Source: Pseudobutyrivibrio sp.
GTDB lineage: Bacteria > Bacillota > Clostridia > Lachnospirales > Lachnospiraceae
Assembly: GCA_017557435.1 (NCBI GenBank)
Contig: JAFYYR010000028.1
Coordinates: forward strand, 62,001-126,000
Reading direction: 5' to 3'
Length of the DNA stretch: 64,000 nt
Part shown: one piece after another, positions 9,035 to 18,194 of the stretch
Layout of the letters: the number at the start of each line of letters is the position of its first letter
Position numbering within the stretch: position 1 is the stretch's first letter
Made by a program: the position numbers and the translations under genes
Notes under the pieces: generated by a model
The model's input: the letters and a program-made list of their open reading frames with translations, nothing else
What the model was told of the DNA's origin: nothing
Database searches by the model: none

Positions 9035-9063
9035 ATTTTAACAAAGATACCACACATTTACAA
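9035..9063 (-). promoter_or_regulatory. Likely sigma-A promoter of ispE
   Basis: On the minus strand, TTGTAA (9063-9058) and TAAAAT (9040-9035) are 17 bases apart. The -10 box is 53 bases before the ispE start. Confidence 0.6.
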
Positions 9064-9190
9064 GATTTTTGTATTAAAATAAATACAATCTAGTAGTGAT
9101 TTTTTATCATTAAAGATCCGATAAATAGATTAGGAAAAGGATTTCCGTCTGGTTTAGTTGTATTGGCCACATTAACAAGGAGGTTAGATT

Positions 9191-9925
9191 ATGGATGTTA
9201 GTACTTATAGCAGCGTTTCTTCAAATGTTGCAGGAACCTATAAAAAAACCACTAATGCAGATGGTTCTGTGACAGAATCTCTTGAATTCAGCGCATCAAA
9301 AGAAGAGGTTAAAGCATCTAAGTTTTCTGATGCTGCAGCCGTTTATGAAAAATCTGATGACAAAGCTCTCACAACAGATACATACAAAAAATCAGATAGA
9401 ACAGCCCTAATTCAGCAGCTTAAGGCTGACCAGGAGAAGATGATTAACAATCTTTTCGATATTGTTATGAAGACTATCAAGGGTCAGGGCAGCACTTTTG
9501 CAATTGCTACACAGGATGATATGTGGAAATTCCTTGCAGAAGGAAAATTTACTGCAGATCCTGAGACAGTTGAAAAGGCAAAAGAAGACATTTCTGAAGA
9601 TGGCTATTGGGGCGTTAACAAGACTTCTGACAGAATCGTTGATTTTGCAATTGCACTTTCTGGCGGTGACACATCAAAAGCTGATATGCTTTTAGAAGCC
9701 TTCAAGAAGGGCTACCAGGAGGCTACAGGCACTTGGGGTAAGGAATTACCTGAAATCTCATCTAAGACTTATGATGCAGTAGAGGATAAGTTTAAACAGT
9801 GGAAAGATGGCAACTACAAGTCATCAAATGACAACACTGTACAAAACTATGGTGGCGGCGGATTTAACCTAAACTACATGGAAAATATTTCTACTGTAAG
9901 CTCTAGCACATATATCGAGACCTAA
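9191..9925 (+). CDS. Hypothetical protein, orphan plus-strand gene
   Basis: This 244-residue soluble protein has no signal peptide or membrane segment. The start is firm, with AAGGAGG placed eight bases before the ATG. The N-terminus (about residues 1-60) is rich in Ser, Thr, Lys and Asp and looks disordered. A helical domain follows (about 70-220), with DRTALIQQLKADQEKMINNLFDIVMKT-type helices and GYQEATGTWGKELPEISSKTYDAV. The end is Gly/Asn-rich. I do not recognise the family. It stands alone, flanked by minus-strand operons, and has its own strong terminator. A low-complexity N-terminus without a signal is also seen in some flagellar and secreted helper proteins, but nothing here proves that role. 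Confidence 0.7.
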   Translation: MDVSTYSSVSSNVAGTYKKTTNADGSVTESLEFSASKEEVKASKFSDAAAVYEKSDDKALTTDTYKKSDRTALIQQLKADQEKMINNLFDIVMKTIKGQGSTFAIATQDDMWKFLAEGKFTADPETVEKAKEDISEDGYWGVNKTSDRIVDFAIALSGGDTSKADMLLEAFKKGYQEATGTWGKELPEISSKTYDAVEDKFKQWKDGNYKSSNDNTVQNYGGGGFNLNYMENISTVSSSTYIET

Positions 9926-9940
9926 TAAAATTTAATATAA

Positions 9941-9976
9941 AAAATGGGCACCGTATATGCGGTGCCCTTATTTTTT
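9941..9976 (+). terminator. Rho-independent terminator after the orphan gene
   Basis: GGGCACCG pairs with CGGTGCCC around a short loop and is followed by TTATTTTTT. The A-run on the other side means it could also end the converging nucleoside operon. Confidence 0.9.
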
Positions 9977-9980
9977 GCTA

Positions 9981-10724
9981 TTAAATTTTCTCCCACTCAT
10001 GGGCTATAACAGGTTCTAGATAATTAATCATACTATCGTATTGAGCCCTACTTATAACTATTCGTCTACCACGACGTCCTATAAAGCCATCCTGCTGAAG
10101 CTTCTGCACTGAGCGATTCACAGTCTTAATTGAAAATCCGCTTCGCTCTGCAAGCTCCTGACGGCTGATATTTACTATATATTCATCCTTTGGATTCTCT
10201 GCTTCGTAGCTTTTAGTGAGAAGATAAATAATACGGTCTGCTCCCTGTAAAAACAGGATAACACGCTCATTTCTACTCTCCTCTAGAAGATAATCTCCAA
10301 TTCTGGCAATCTCCATTCGAAGAGCATTTTTATCATCCCAAATCCAACGGTCAAAACTAGCCCTGCTCATAACAAGCATAGTACAATCAGTAACTGTCTT
10401 AAGAGTTGTCATGTAAAGTGGAATCTCAAAGAAAATCTCCATAGAGCCAAATACTTTTATGGCATGGAACCACATGTAGTCATAGACCACTCCCCTGATT
10501 CTGTAATCAATAGCTCTAACTGTACCATCCACCAAAATGTAGACCGTATCTGCAGGAGTGTTCTCCTCTATGAAAATGGTGTTTTTATCCTTTTTTACAA
10601 TCTGTGTAGACTCAAGAACCCAGCGTGGTGCATTGCTAAGTAATTTGTTAAGGGCTTCTGACTGTTCCTTAGGCAAATTATTCTGCAATTCCATAATTCG
10701 ACTAATGTTCTCTTCTAATGACAT
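9981..10724 (-). CDS. Crp/Fnr-family transcriptional regulator
   Basis: ATG 10724 is preferred. It begins one base after the add stop codon and has a GGAG site inside the end of add; the longer frame reads through add. The 247-residue protein has an N-terminal cyclic-nucleotide-binding-type beta roll (ENTPADTVYILVDGTVRAID). A dimer helix follows, then a C-terminal helix-turn-helix (ISRQELAERSGFSIKTVNRSVQKLQQDG). No N-terminal cysteine cluster is present, so it is unlikely to be an oxygen-sensing Fnr. As the last gene of the nucleoside operon, it may regulate that operon; this is an inference from position. Confidence 0.88.
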   Translation of the reverse strand: MSLEENISRIMELQNNLPKEQSEALNKLLSNAPRWVLESTQIVKKDKNTIFIEENTPADTVYILVDGTVRAIDYRIRGVVYDYMWFHAIKVFGSMEIFFEIPLYMTTLKTVTDCTMLVMSRASFDRWIWDDKNALRMEIARIGDYLLEESRNERVILFLQGADRIIYLLTKSYEAENPKDEYIVNISRQELAERSGFSIKTVNRSVQKLQQDGFIGRRGRRIVISRAQYDSMINYLEPVIAHEWEKI

Positions 10725-10725
10725 A

Positions 10726-11715
10726 CTATCTCCATTTACTAAGCAACTTATGCTTAACATCATCAGATGCAAAGCACATTTCAACAGAGTCAGTATAGAT
10801 TCTATGAATCTGCTCGTCAGTAAGTCTAAAGCTAACACTTACCTTGTCAAACTCTGTAGAAAGATTGGTGTTACTAACAGTTCTGTTATCAGTATTTAAT
10901 GACACAGGAATGCCATGGTCCATAAATAGACATATTGGACAATCCTTAATGTGTCTGTATGCTTTGGTCTGTAGATTGCTAGTAGGGCAAATCTCCACAC
11001 CGACATGGCGAGAAGCACAATATCTCATAAGCTCCTCATCACCTGCCATGGCTATACCATGACCAAGTCTAACTGCCCCAACATCAATGGCGTCACGAAC
11101 ATTTTGCCCGTTACCTGTCTCGCCTACGTGAATTGTAAATGGCATATCAAGTGCCTTGACCGCTCTAAATAATTCCATCTGCTGAGCCATAGGATAAGAG
11201 GCCTCATCACCGGCAATATCGCATGCAACTACCCCGGCACCAAGCATCTCGCGGCCAGCTTTTGCAATGGAATAATTAAAGTCATCATCCATTCCACGCA
11301 TCATACAGATAATCATACCAGTCTCTATATCAAACTCAGCCCTAGCCTGAGCCAAGCCTGATTCAACTGCCTCAATAATCTCTATTGGCTTAAGTCCCTG
11401 TTTCATAGACTGAACAGGGGCAAATCGAGCCTCAATATATTTAACATTTTCAAGTGCCGCATTTTTTGCAAAGTGATAAGCAGATGTCTTAATCCCCTCC
11501 ACATCCTGAAGGCAATGATTTGGCAAGTCAAATCTCTTGAGATACTCAGCCAGATTCTGGCAATCATGATCCACTTGCATCAGCTTTCTAAACTCCTGAA
11601 AATCGTAGTCTTCTCCACGCTCAGCAAGTAGCTTATGTGTAACCTCTAAATCCAACGAGCCATCAAGATGACAATGCAAATCTATCTTTGGCATCTTTTC
11701 CGCAAAAACTGGCAT
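10726..11715 (-). CDS. add: Adenosine deaminase
   Basis: The 329-residue TIM-barrel deaminase converts adenosine and deoxyadenosine to inosine and deoxyinosine. Visible zinc and catalytic motifs are LHCH (residues 13-16), HVGETGNG near residue 195, LGHGIA near 215, and the aspartate motif SLNTDNRTVSNT near 275. The Glu of HVGE is the usual catalytic acid partner. The start at 11715 follows an AAGGAG site. It lies 18 bp after cdd in the nucleoside operon, consistent with salvage of imported nucleosides. Confidence 0.95.
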   Translation of the reverse strand: MPVFAEKMPKIDLHCHLDGSLDLEVTHKLLAERGEDYDFQEFRKLMQVDHDCQNLAEYLKRFDLPNHCLQDVEGIKTSAYHFAKNAALENVKYIEARFAPVQSMKQGLKPIEIIEAVESGLAQARAEFDIETGMIICMMRGMDDDFNYSIAKAGREMLGAGVVACDIAGDEASYPMAQQMELFRAVKALDMPFTIHVGETGNGQNVRDAIDVGAVRLGHGIAMAGDEELMRYCASRHVGVEICPTSNLQTKAYRHIKDCPICLFMDHGIPVSLNTDNRTVSNTNLSTEFDKVSVSFRLTDEQIHRIYTDSVEMCFASDDVKHKLLSKWR

Positions 11716-11733
11716 GCTAACTCCTTAATATAT

Positions 11734-12156
11734 CTATACTCCTAAATTGTCTGGTCCAAAGCCCAGTGGAAGTAACTCTTGAAGCTTAAAGACCTTTTGC
11801 TCTCCAGGTACATCTGTGCCAAGCACAACATCAAATGTAGTCGGATCAACAAATTCCATTAACACCTGTCTGCAAACTCCACATGGAGCACAGAAAGGAA
11901 GCTTTTCAGTAGAATCAAAGCCACCTACAATTGCGATGGCCTTGAAATCCTTATGTCCCTCACTAACCGCCTTGAAAACTGCAGTACGTTCTGCACAGTT
12001 GCAAGGTGTATAGGCTGCGTTTTCCACATTACAGCCAGTATAAACTGTGCCGTCTGTGCATAAAAGCGCAGCTCCAACCTTGTGATGAGAATAAGGTGTG
12101 TATGCAAATCCCCTGGCCTCTAAAGCCTGGGCAATCAACTCATCATATGACACCAT
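11734..12156 (-). CDS. cdd: Cytidine deaminase
   Basis: The 140-residue enzyme deaminates cytidine and deoxycytidine to uridine forms. The short tetrameric type is recognised by three cysteine zinc ligands: CNCAE (zinc Cys and catalytic Glu) and PCGVCRQ (two more Cys). The substrate motif CNVENAAY is also present. The start ATG at 12156 has a perfect AGGAGG site. It sits 11 bp downstream of the second permease gene, so imported pyrimidine nucleosides would meet it directly. Confidence 0.97.
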   Translation of the reverse strand: MVSYDELIAQALEARGFAYTPYSHHKVGAALLCTDGTVYTGCNVENAAYTPCNCAERTAVFKAVSEGHKDFKAIAIVGGFDSTEKLPFCAPCGVCRQVLMEFVDPTTFDVVLGTDVPGEQKVFKLQELLPLGFGPDNLGV

Positions 12157-12167
12157 AACAATGCCTC

Positions 12168-13100
12168 CTAACGAGATTTGATGTATGGCTTACCATTGGC
12201 TGCTGGAGCGTTAGCACGTCCAACAAATGCGATAAGTGCAATGATTGTAACAACGTATGGAATCATTGAAATAATGTTTACTGAAACGATATTGCTCTGT
12301 GTAGCAAGTGACTTAACACCGTTACAAATACCGAAAATCAAGCAACCCTTTAAAGCTCCCTGTGGAGAGAACTTACCAAAGATAACTGCTGCGATAGCGA
12401 TGAAACCTTGACCTACGATAACTGTTGGTCTGAACTGAGATACAGTTGCAAGTGTAACAAATGCTCCGCCAAGTCCTGCTAAAAATCCTGAAAGAATAAC
12501 GCAGATATAACGAACTCTGTATACATCAATACCAAGTGACTCACAAGCCTCTGGATGCTCACCGCAGGCTCTTAAATGTGTGCCAAATCTAGTCTTGTAG
12601 AATACGAACCAGCAAATCCATGCAACAACAAATACAAGATAAGCCATGATGTAAACGCTGAATACGTTGTATGCAAAGCTACCTGACTTGAACATACCAT
12701 CAAAAAGCTTTGGCAACTTAGCAGATGCATCAATAGCTGGTGTATCTGAAGAATTGTAAAGGATTCTGCATAAGAATACAGCAATACCAGGTCCAATAAA
12801 GTTGATAGCTGTACCAGCGATTGTCTGGTCAGCATGTAATGATACGCAAACAATTGCGTGAATAAGTCCAAATAACGCACCAGCTAAGCCACCGCATAAG
12901 AATGCAAGTAAACCATTGCCGGTTGTAAGTGCTGTGATAGCACCAGTTACAGCACCGATTGTCATCATACCCTCGATACCGATATTTACAACACCACTAC
13001 GCTCTGAAAAGCATGAGCCAAGAGCTGCAAAAAGAAGTGGAGGTGTAGCAATAAGCGCTGCATTAATTAATATACCTAAATTTGTAATTAACATATCCAT
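12168..13100 (-). CDS. Nucleoside ABC transporter permease (BPD_transp_2), second subunit
   Basis: The 310-residue integral membrane protein has about eight to ten helices and the branched-chain-amino-acid/sugar/nucleoside type permease fold. Typical motifs are GSCFSERSGVVNIGIEGMM near the N-terminus and FGTHLRACGEHPEACESLGIDV, the cytoplasmic coupling loop. It resembles the smaller permease of the NupNOPQ and BmpA-type purine nucleoside importers. Its start overlaps the stop of the other permease by one base, giving tight translational coupling. The substrate assignment comes from the BMP lipoprotein and the deaminases in the operon. Confidence 0.9.
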   Translation of the reverse strand: MDMLITNLGILINAALIATPPLLFAALGSCFSERSGVVNIGIEGMMTIGAVTGAITALTTGNGLLAFLCGGLAGALFGLIHAIVCVSLHADQTIAGTAINFIGPGIAVFLCRILYNSSDTPAIDASAKLPKLFDGMFKSGSFAYNVFSVYIMAYLVFVVAWICWFVFYKTRFGTHLRACGEHPEACESLGIDVYRVRYICVILSGFLAGLGGAFVTLATVSQFRPTVIVGQGFIAIAAVIFGKFSPQGALKGCLIFGICNGVKSLATQSNIVSVNIISMIPYVVTIIALIAFVGRANAPAANGKPYIKSR

Positions 13101-14140
13101 TAGTTTGCCTCCTTCTTCTTACCAATGTTTAAGAATAATGCCTTAAATACATGAGCGATAGCAATAAAGATAACTACGCAACCCATGATAATATTGATAA
13201 TCTCTGAAGGTGCATGGATCATTGTAAGCTTAGATCCACCAAACTTCATTGCACCGTAGAAGATGCCGGCAAAAATAACACCAAGTGGATTAGATGCACC
13301 AATAAGTGCAACTGTAATACCCTCAAATCCGTAGCCTTCCTGGCTGGCAAACTGGGCAACACGTCCACCCATACCCATAACCTGAACAGCACCACCGATA
13401 CCTGCAAGAGCACCTGAAATAGCAAGAGCTGTAAGGATAGACTTGCCTGAATCAATACCAGCGTACTGAGCTGAGAACTTGTTGAAACCAACGGCCTTAA
13501 GCTTGTAACCAAGAGTAGTCTTCTCGATAATTACCCATGTGATAACAGCAAGAACTACTGCGATAAAAATAGCACAGTTGTTGCCATCTACAATTAATCT
13601 AGCAGAGTCTAACAAATCTTTTGTAGCCTCTCCACCACTTTCCTTCTTAACGCCTTCGATATTAACAACGTAATTTGAAAGATAGTAAGCAATCCAGTTA
13701 AACATGATAAATGAAAGGACCTCATGGATACCTCTCTTAACCTTCATGACACCACAAACAAGTGACCACAAAGCGCCTGCTGCAGCTGCTGCTATTATAC
13801 AAAGTGGAATATGGATAATAGCTGGAACATCTACGAAAATACCAATAAGTGCTGCTGCAAGTGTACCTACAACAAACTGTCCCTCAGCACCGATATTAAA
13901 TACACCGGTACGGAAAGAGAATGCAACTGAAAGACCTGTAAGAATAACTGGTGCAGCATAAGCAAGTGTTGTGATGATATTCTTAGGCTTGCTTATTACT
14001 GAATCAAGAATCTTAAAGTATGCTTCCATTGGGCTAACGCCTGCCCATACAAGGAAGATTGCACCGATAATAAATCCAATTAAAATTGCAATGACTGTAT
14101 AAAGGAAATTGCTATGTAAAATACTGGTTTTCTTATTCAT
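13100..14140 (-). CDS. Nucleoside ABC transporter permease (BPD_transp_2), first subunit
   Basis: The 346-residue membrane protein has an N-terminal transmembrane helix (LYTVIAILIGFIIGAIFLVW). It also has the motifs GLSVAFSFRTGVFNIGAEGQFVVG and TLGYKLKAVGFNKFSAQYAGID, the latter being the ATPase-coupling loop. It corresponds to the larger permease of the nucleoside importer family (NupP-like). Its start lies eight bases inside the end of the ATPase gene, and an AGGAGG site precedes it. It should form a heterodimer with the following permease. Confidence 0.9.
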   Translation of the reverse strand: MNKKTSILHSNFLYTVIAILIGFIIGAIFLVWAGVSPMEAYFKILDSVISKPKNIITTLAYAAPVILTGLSVAFSFRTGVFNIGAEGQFVVGTLAAALIGIFVDVPAIIHIPLCIIAAAAAGALWSLVCGVMKVKRGIHEVLSFIMFNWIAYYLSNYVVNIEGVKKESGGEATKDLLDSARLIVDGNNCAIFIAVVLAVITWVIIEKTTLGYKLKAVGFNKFSAQYAGIDSGKSILTALAISGALAGIGGAVQVMGMGGRVAQFASQEGYGFEGITVALIGASNPLGVIFAGIFYGAMKFGGSKLTMIHAPSEIINIIMGCVVIFIAIAHVFKALFLNIGKKKEAN

Positions 14141-15677
14141 GGTTCTTACCTCCTGCCATCAAGAAGCCCAGTTCTTTTTCATTAGCATCTTTGCCTGATA
14201 CGCTTCCTGTAATTTGACCATCGAAAATAACCTCGATACGATCTGACAAACTCATAATCTCATCAAGCTCGAAAGAAACAAGAAGAATAGCTCTTCCCTT
14301 ATTTCTCTGCTCAACAATATATTTATGAACGAACTCAATAGCACCAACATCAAGACCACGAGTTGGGTTAACTGCTATAAGTAATTCTTTATCATTGGTA
14401 ACCTCACGAGCGATGATTACCTTCTGCTGATTACCACCTGAAAGTGTCTTTGCTGGACGGTTCTCACAGTGTGGTGGTCTAATATCGTACTTCTCAACAA
14501 GCTGGCTTGCATTGTCTGCAATAGCCTTCTTGCTTAAGATACCATTCTTAGAAAATGGAGCTTCCTCAAAGTGCTGCAAGATAAGATTGTCAGCAACTGA
14601 AAACTCAAGAACAAGACCATGCTTTTGTCTATCAGCTGGGATAGATGAAACACCTGCCTCGAAAGTCTCCTTAGGAGTCTTGTTGAAGATGTCTGTTCCT
14701 GCCATAGTAATCGCACCAGACTCTGCCTTCTTAAGACCTGTAAGAATCTCTACAAGCTCTGTCTGACCATTACCATCTACACCGGCAAGACCAACAATCT
14801 CACCCTCGTGAACATCAAGGCTAAGTCCCTTAAGGATCTCTACTCCACGGTAATCCTTAGCGTGAAGGTCCTTAATAGAAAGTGCAAGCTTACCAACTTC
14901 CTGCTCCTTCTTCTCTACCTTGAAATTAACATTTCTACCAACCATCATGGCTGCAAGATCATTCTCTGTAACCTCGCCTACCTTGACAGTGTCGATATAT
15001 TTACCAAGACGGATAATTGTACAATTATCTGCACAAGCCTTAATCTCCTTGAGCTTGTGAGTGATAAGAATAATGCTCTTACCATCTGCTGTAAGATTCT
15101 TAATAATCTCCATAAGCTCGTCAATTTCCTGTGGTGTAAGAGATGCTGTAGGCTCATCTAAAATAAGAGTATCTGCACCTCTGTATAAAACCTTAAGAAT
15201 CTCTACTCTCTGCTGCATACCAACAGAAATATCCTCGATTTTAGCATCTGGATCAACAGCCATTCCGTACTTCTCAGAAATCTCTAAAACCTTTTGTCTA
15301 GCAAGCTTTTTATCTACTACAATACCCTTGCGAGGCTCAACTCCCAAGATAATATTGTCGGTAACTGTAAATGGCTGAATCAACATGAAATGCTGATGTA
15401 CCATACCTATTCCAAGCTCAATAGCATGCTTTGGGCTGTGTATATCAGTCTTCTGTCCGTTAATATAAATATCGCCCTCTGTTGGCTTGTAAAGGCCGTA
15501 AAGTACATTCATCAATGTACTCTTACCTGCACCATTCTCTCCCAATATCGCATGTACTTCACCCTTATGTACCTTCAGATTGATGTGATCGTTAGCTGTG
15601 AAGTTGCCAAATCTTTTAACGATTTCTTTCATTTCAACTACAACAGTATTTGGATCCATATGGCTCATCTTTTCCAA
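14133..15677 (-). CDS. Nucleoside ABC transporter ATP-binding protein (two ABC domains)
   Basis: The 514-residue protein has two fused nucleotide-binding domains, as in sugar and nucleoside importers (NupO, RbsA type). Domain 1 has Walker A GENGAGKST and a Walker B and switch region ILDEPTASLT. Domain 2 has a changed Walker A (GVDGNGQTE) and the signature LSGGNQQKV. The loss of the Lys-Ser pair in the second P-loop is typical for this family. The likely start is TTG 15677, eight bases after GGGAGG. An ATG three codons on (15668) is possible but spaced poorly. Confidence 0.93.
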   Translation of the reverse strand: MEKMSHMDPNTVVVEMKEIVKRFGNFTANDHINLKVHKGEVHAILGENGAGKSTLMNVLYGLYKPTEGDIYINGQKTDIHSPKHAIELGIGMVHQHFMLIQPFTVTDNIILGVEPRKGIVVDKKLARQKVLEISEKYGMAVDPDAKIEDISVGMQQRVEILKVLYRGADTLILDEPTASLTPQEIDELMEIIKNLTADGKSIILITHKLKEIKACADNCTIIRLGKYIDTVKVGEVTENDLAAMMVGRNVNFKVEKKEQEVGKLALSIKDLHAKDYRGVEILKGLSLDVHEGEIVGLAGVDGNGQTELVEILTGLKKAESGAITMAGTDIFNKTPKETFEAGVSSIPADRQKHGLVLEFSVADNLILQHFEEAPFSKNGILSKKAIADNASQLVEKYDIRPPHCENRPAKTLSGGNQQKVIIAREVTNDKELLIAVNPTRGLDVGAIEFVHKYIVEQRNKGRAILLVSFELDEIMSLSDRIEVIFDGQITGSVSGKDANEKELGFLMAGGKNHE

Positions 15678-15702
15678 TCTTTATACCTCCCTTGAATTAG
15701 AT

Positions 15703-16542
15703 TTAGATGATAACTATATCTTCAAAACCCATATCCGCCAGAATGCCTCTCAGCTCTTCAAGTAATTGCTTAGTAGGTACTTGCAAATTGGCATATTCTT
15801 CTCTGACACCCATTGGTCTAAAAGCAATGATTTTAATTCGAAATGGATTTATCTTGTACAATGGGACTAGAAATTCTCCCATTGCTTTTATATTTTTCAC
15901 AACGTCATATAAGTCAGGAACAATAACTGCTCTGACTTCACTCAACTTATTATTTTCCCCTAAAAACTGTGCATTTTCAAGTACTTTATTATTGTCAGCA
16001 TCCGTCACACGCCTGTGATCTTCTGGGAAAAATGCCTTAATGTCCAGCATCACTCCATCGGATACCTCTAACAAATCAGGGTACTCTCTAAAGTCTATTG
16101 TACCATTACTGTCGATTAATGTCCCCAGATTTTCTTTTTTTGCCAACTTAAACAGCTCTGTAATAAAATCTGGCTGCAACATGCACTCACCACCAGAGAC
16201 AGTTATACCTCTGATAAAAGGCATCTGTTTCTTCACTATTTCCATGACTTCCTCAGGTGTCATAAGCCTAGTCTTAGGAGTGCTGCCATGGGGACAGGTC
16301 TTGATACATGTATCGCAAGAAATACATGCAGACGCATCAAAAGACACCTTCCCATTTTCAAGGGAAAGTGCCTTCTGAGGACATACTTGCACACACAATC
16401 CACAGTTGATACAACTATTTCTCGTCTCTGGATTGTGACAATATTTGCAGTTTATATTACAACCTTGTAAAAAGATAGCGGTTCGATTTCCGGGTCCATC
16501 CACCGAACTGAAAGGAATTATCTTAGTAACAACTCCCAACAT
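15703..16542 (-). CDS. yjjW: YjjW-family glycyl radical enzyme activase
   Basis: This 279-residue radical SAM enzyme should generate the glycyl radical on its partner YjjI. The SAM cluster motif CNINCKYC (CxxxCxxC) lies near residue 30. Two ferredoxin-like 4Fe-4S motifs follow, CINCGLCVQVCP and CISCDTCIKTCP, the insert normal for activases. TVSGGE is the SAM-binding glycine stretch. It begins one base after the yjjI stop, so the two are translationally coupled. The enzymes are oxygen sensitive, in keeping with an anaerobe. Confidence 0.9.
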   Translation of the reverse strand: MLGVVTKIIPFSSVDGPGNRTAIFLQGCNINCKYCHNPETRNSCINCGLCVQVCPQKALSLENGKVSFDASACISCDTCIKTCPHGSTPKTRLMTPEEVMEIVKKQMPFIRGITVSGGECMLQPDFITELFKLAKKENLGTLIDSNGTIDFREYPDLLEVSDGVMLDIKAFFPEDHRRVTDADNNKVLENAQFLGENNKLSEVRAVIVPDLYDVVKNIKAMGEFLVPLYKINPFRIKIIAFRPMGVREEYANLQVPTKQLLEELRGILADMGFEDIVII

Positions 16543-16543
16543 T

Positions 16544-18091
16544 TTATCTTACCTTTCTTTCTAATATATGGCCGTTCTTTGCTGCTCCAAGTCCAAGTGC
16601 TGTAGTATCTTGAATTACATTATTACCAGCATCCAGCTTCTCCATTTCAGAGCGCTTAACCAGATAACCTGTAACTCTGATTACATCACTGTTGCTAGAA
16701 TAAAATGACATGTAGCGAATGTCCTTAGCGAATGCACCTTTAATTATATCCATAACGTACTCTGGGTTGCGGTGAACAGTTAAATCGATTGGGAAAATGT
16801 CACCTGTTCCAGATGGGAAATACTTATGGAACTTAGAGAGAACATTGAGCTGGTCAATAAGTTCCTCTGGCTCCTCTCCAATTGGGATACGAGTACCTGG
16901 TGTAACGCCAATATCCTCTGCCAAACCTACCTGTGCGTGAAGAAGGAAATGTCCATCTGTTGTCTCACAGTATTTGTTAGTGTGAGACTGATTGAACTTA
17001 TCGATAATCTCCATAATTTCAACGCCAAGCTGGTTAGCAGCCTCATCGCTGCCATAGCGACCTGTCTTCCCCTCTTTCTCAAAGAGCATATTAACAGCAT
17101 CAGCCATGCCAACTAAGCCAAACATTGCTGTAAATTTATCGCGAGAAATAAATCCCTCTCTGGCAAGGAAATTATTTTCAAAGAAACCGCTTTCCTCAAC
17201 CTCGAATTTAATTCTTGCGTCCATGTACTTAGCCATAACATCCATTACATATGGAAGCTGCTTTGTCTTGAAATCCTCAATAGATGAAGAACGCTTTGCA
17301 ATATTTCCAAGGATAAGACGGCAAAGTGTGTATGCACCGCCACCAAGGTAAAGTCCATTGTAGCAGCTGGCAATAACATACTCGCCATTAAATTCCTTAG
17401 AGAACATGTTGTGGTTTGCAAAACTTGGCTTAGCAGACACTAATGCACATTCTACCGCTTCTTTTAAGTATTCATCTGAGCTAACTCCCTCCTGATACTT
17501 AAGGGAAAGATTTGGAACTGCATCCTCTAATTCTTTTTCAGCTTCAAAAATAAAGTGAGCTGTCTTAGATGGCTTTGGTCCAATATCTGCATGAGCAAAT
17601 GAATCTAAAACTGTTCTATCTACATTTAAAAGGAAAAGCTTGATTAGCTTTGCAGCTGTCTTTTCATCAACTGTGTCAATAAATGGCTCAATCAAATCAT
17701 CAAGCTGTCCTAAATAAACTGGATAGTTTGTAACGCTAGGAACGTGCTTATAGAAAATCAATAATGTGTTAAGTGCTTCAAACAAATCAGTAGGAGGAGC
17801 TAAGTTCAAATATTTGCAGCCTTCCTTCATAAGCTTCTGATAATCTGGAGCAATATATCTAGGACGAAGTGGTGCATGTCCTTCTGATAAATCACAGATA
17901 CATCTGTCTTCCTGTGGGCAATTTAATAATTCATCAAGCCCTGGCACTTCATCGAGAACCTCAAGCAATGAATCAGCCTTGTTAGCAAGACATGTTACCT
18001 TCTGCTCATGAGTAAGAGTTGAACTCTTAATAATATCTAATATTTCCTCTCGAGTCTTCTCAACTCTTTCGTTAGAAATCGGTCTAATCAT
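16544..18091 (-). CDS. yjjI: YjjI-family glycyl radical enzyme of unknown reaction (DUF3029)
   Basis: The 515-residue protein ends with the glycyl radical motif IRVTGYLVKRS. The radical glycine is at about residue 475, 40 residues from the C-terminus. It is smaller than pyruvate formate-lyase (about 750) and matches the YjjI/DUF3029 class. In Escherichia coli yjjI and yjjW lie beside the deo nucleoside catabolism genes. Here they lie inside a nucleoside uptake operon, between the binding-protein gene and the ATPase gene. The reaction is unknown; a role in handling products of deoxyribose breakdown is an inference. AAGGAGG precedes the ATG. Confidence 0.9.
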   Translation of the reverse strand: MIRPISNERVEKTREEILDIIKSSTLTHEQKVTCLANKADSLLEVLDEVPGLDELLNCPQEDRCICDLSEGHAPLRPRYIAPDYQKLMKEGCKYLNLAPPTDLFEALNTLLIFYKHVPSVTNYPVYLGQLDDLIEPFIDTVDEKTAAKLIKLFLLNVDRTVLDSFAHADIGPKPSKTAHFIFEAEKELEDAVPNLSLKYQEGVSSDEYLKEAVECALVSAKPSFANHNMFSKEFNGEYVIASCYNGLYLGGGAYTLCRLILGNIAKRSSSIEDFKTKQLPYVMDVMAKYMDARIKFEVEESGFFENNFLAREGFISRDKFTAMFGLVGMADAVNMLFEKEGKTGRYGSDEAANQLGVEIMEIIDKFNQSHTNKYCETTDGHFLLHAQVGLAEDIGVTPGTRIPIGEEPEELIDQLNVLSKFHKYFPSGTGDIFPIDLTVHRNPEYVMDIIKGAFAKDIRYMSFYSSNSDVIRVTGYLVKRSEMEKLDAGNNVIQDTTALGLGAAKNGHILERKVR

Positions 18092-18110
18092 GATTTCTCC
18101 TCCTTGATTA

Positions 18111-18147
18111 AGAATACCGAACCAGGGAGACCCCGATTCGGTATTCT
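18111..18147 (-). other. Intercistronic stem-loop between bmp and yjjI
   Basis: An 11-bp perfect stem (AGAATACCGAA with TTCGGTATTCT) plus inner pairing lies just upstream of the yjjI ribosome binding site. No U-run follows. It may protect the bmp message 3' end or act as a partial attenuator, giving more binding protein than membrane subunits. Confidence 0.6.
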
Positions 18148-18194
18148 AGTATAGTGGCTATTGTCACTTGAATTTTAAATTATGTCTATCTAAA

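Noticed and set aside
9110-9130. Flagellar sigma-28 promoter (CCGATAA) before the orphan gene
   Set aside because: The CCGATAA match is good, but no TAAA box lies 14-16 bases upstream, so it is not supported.
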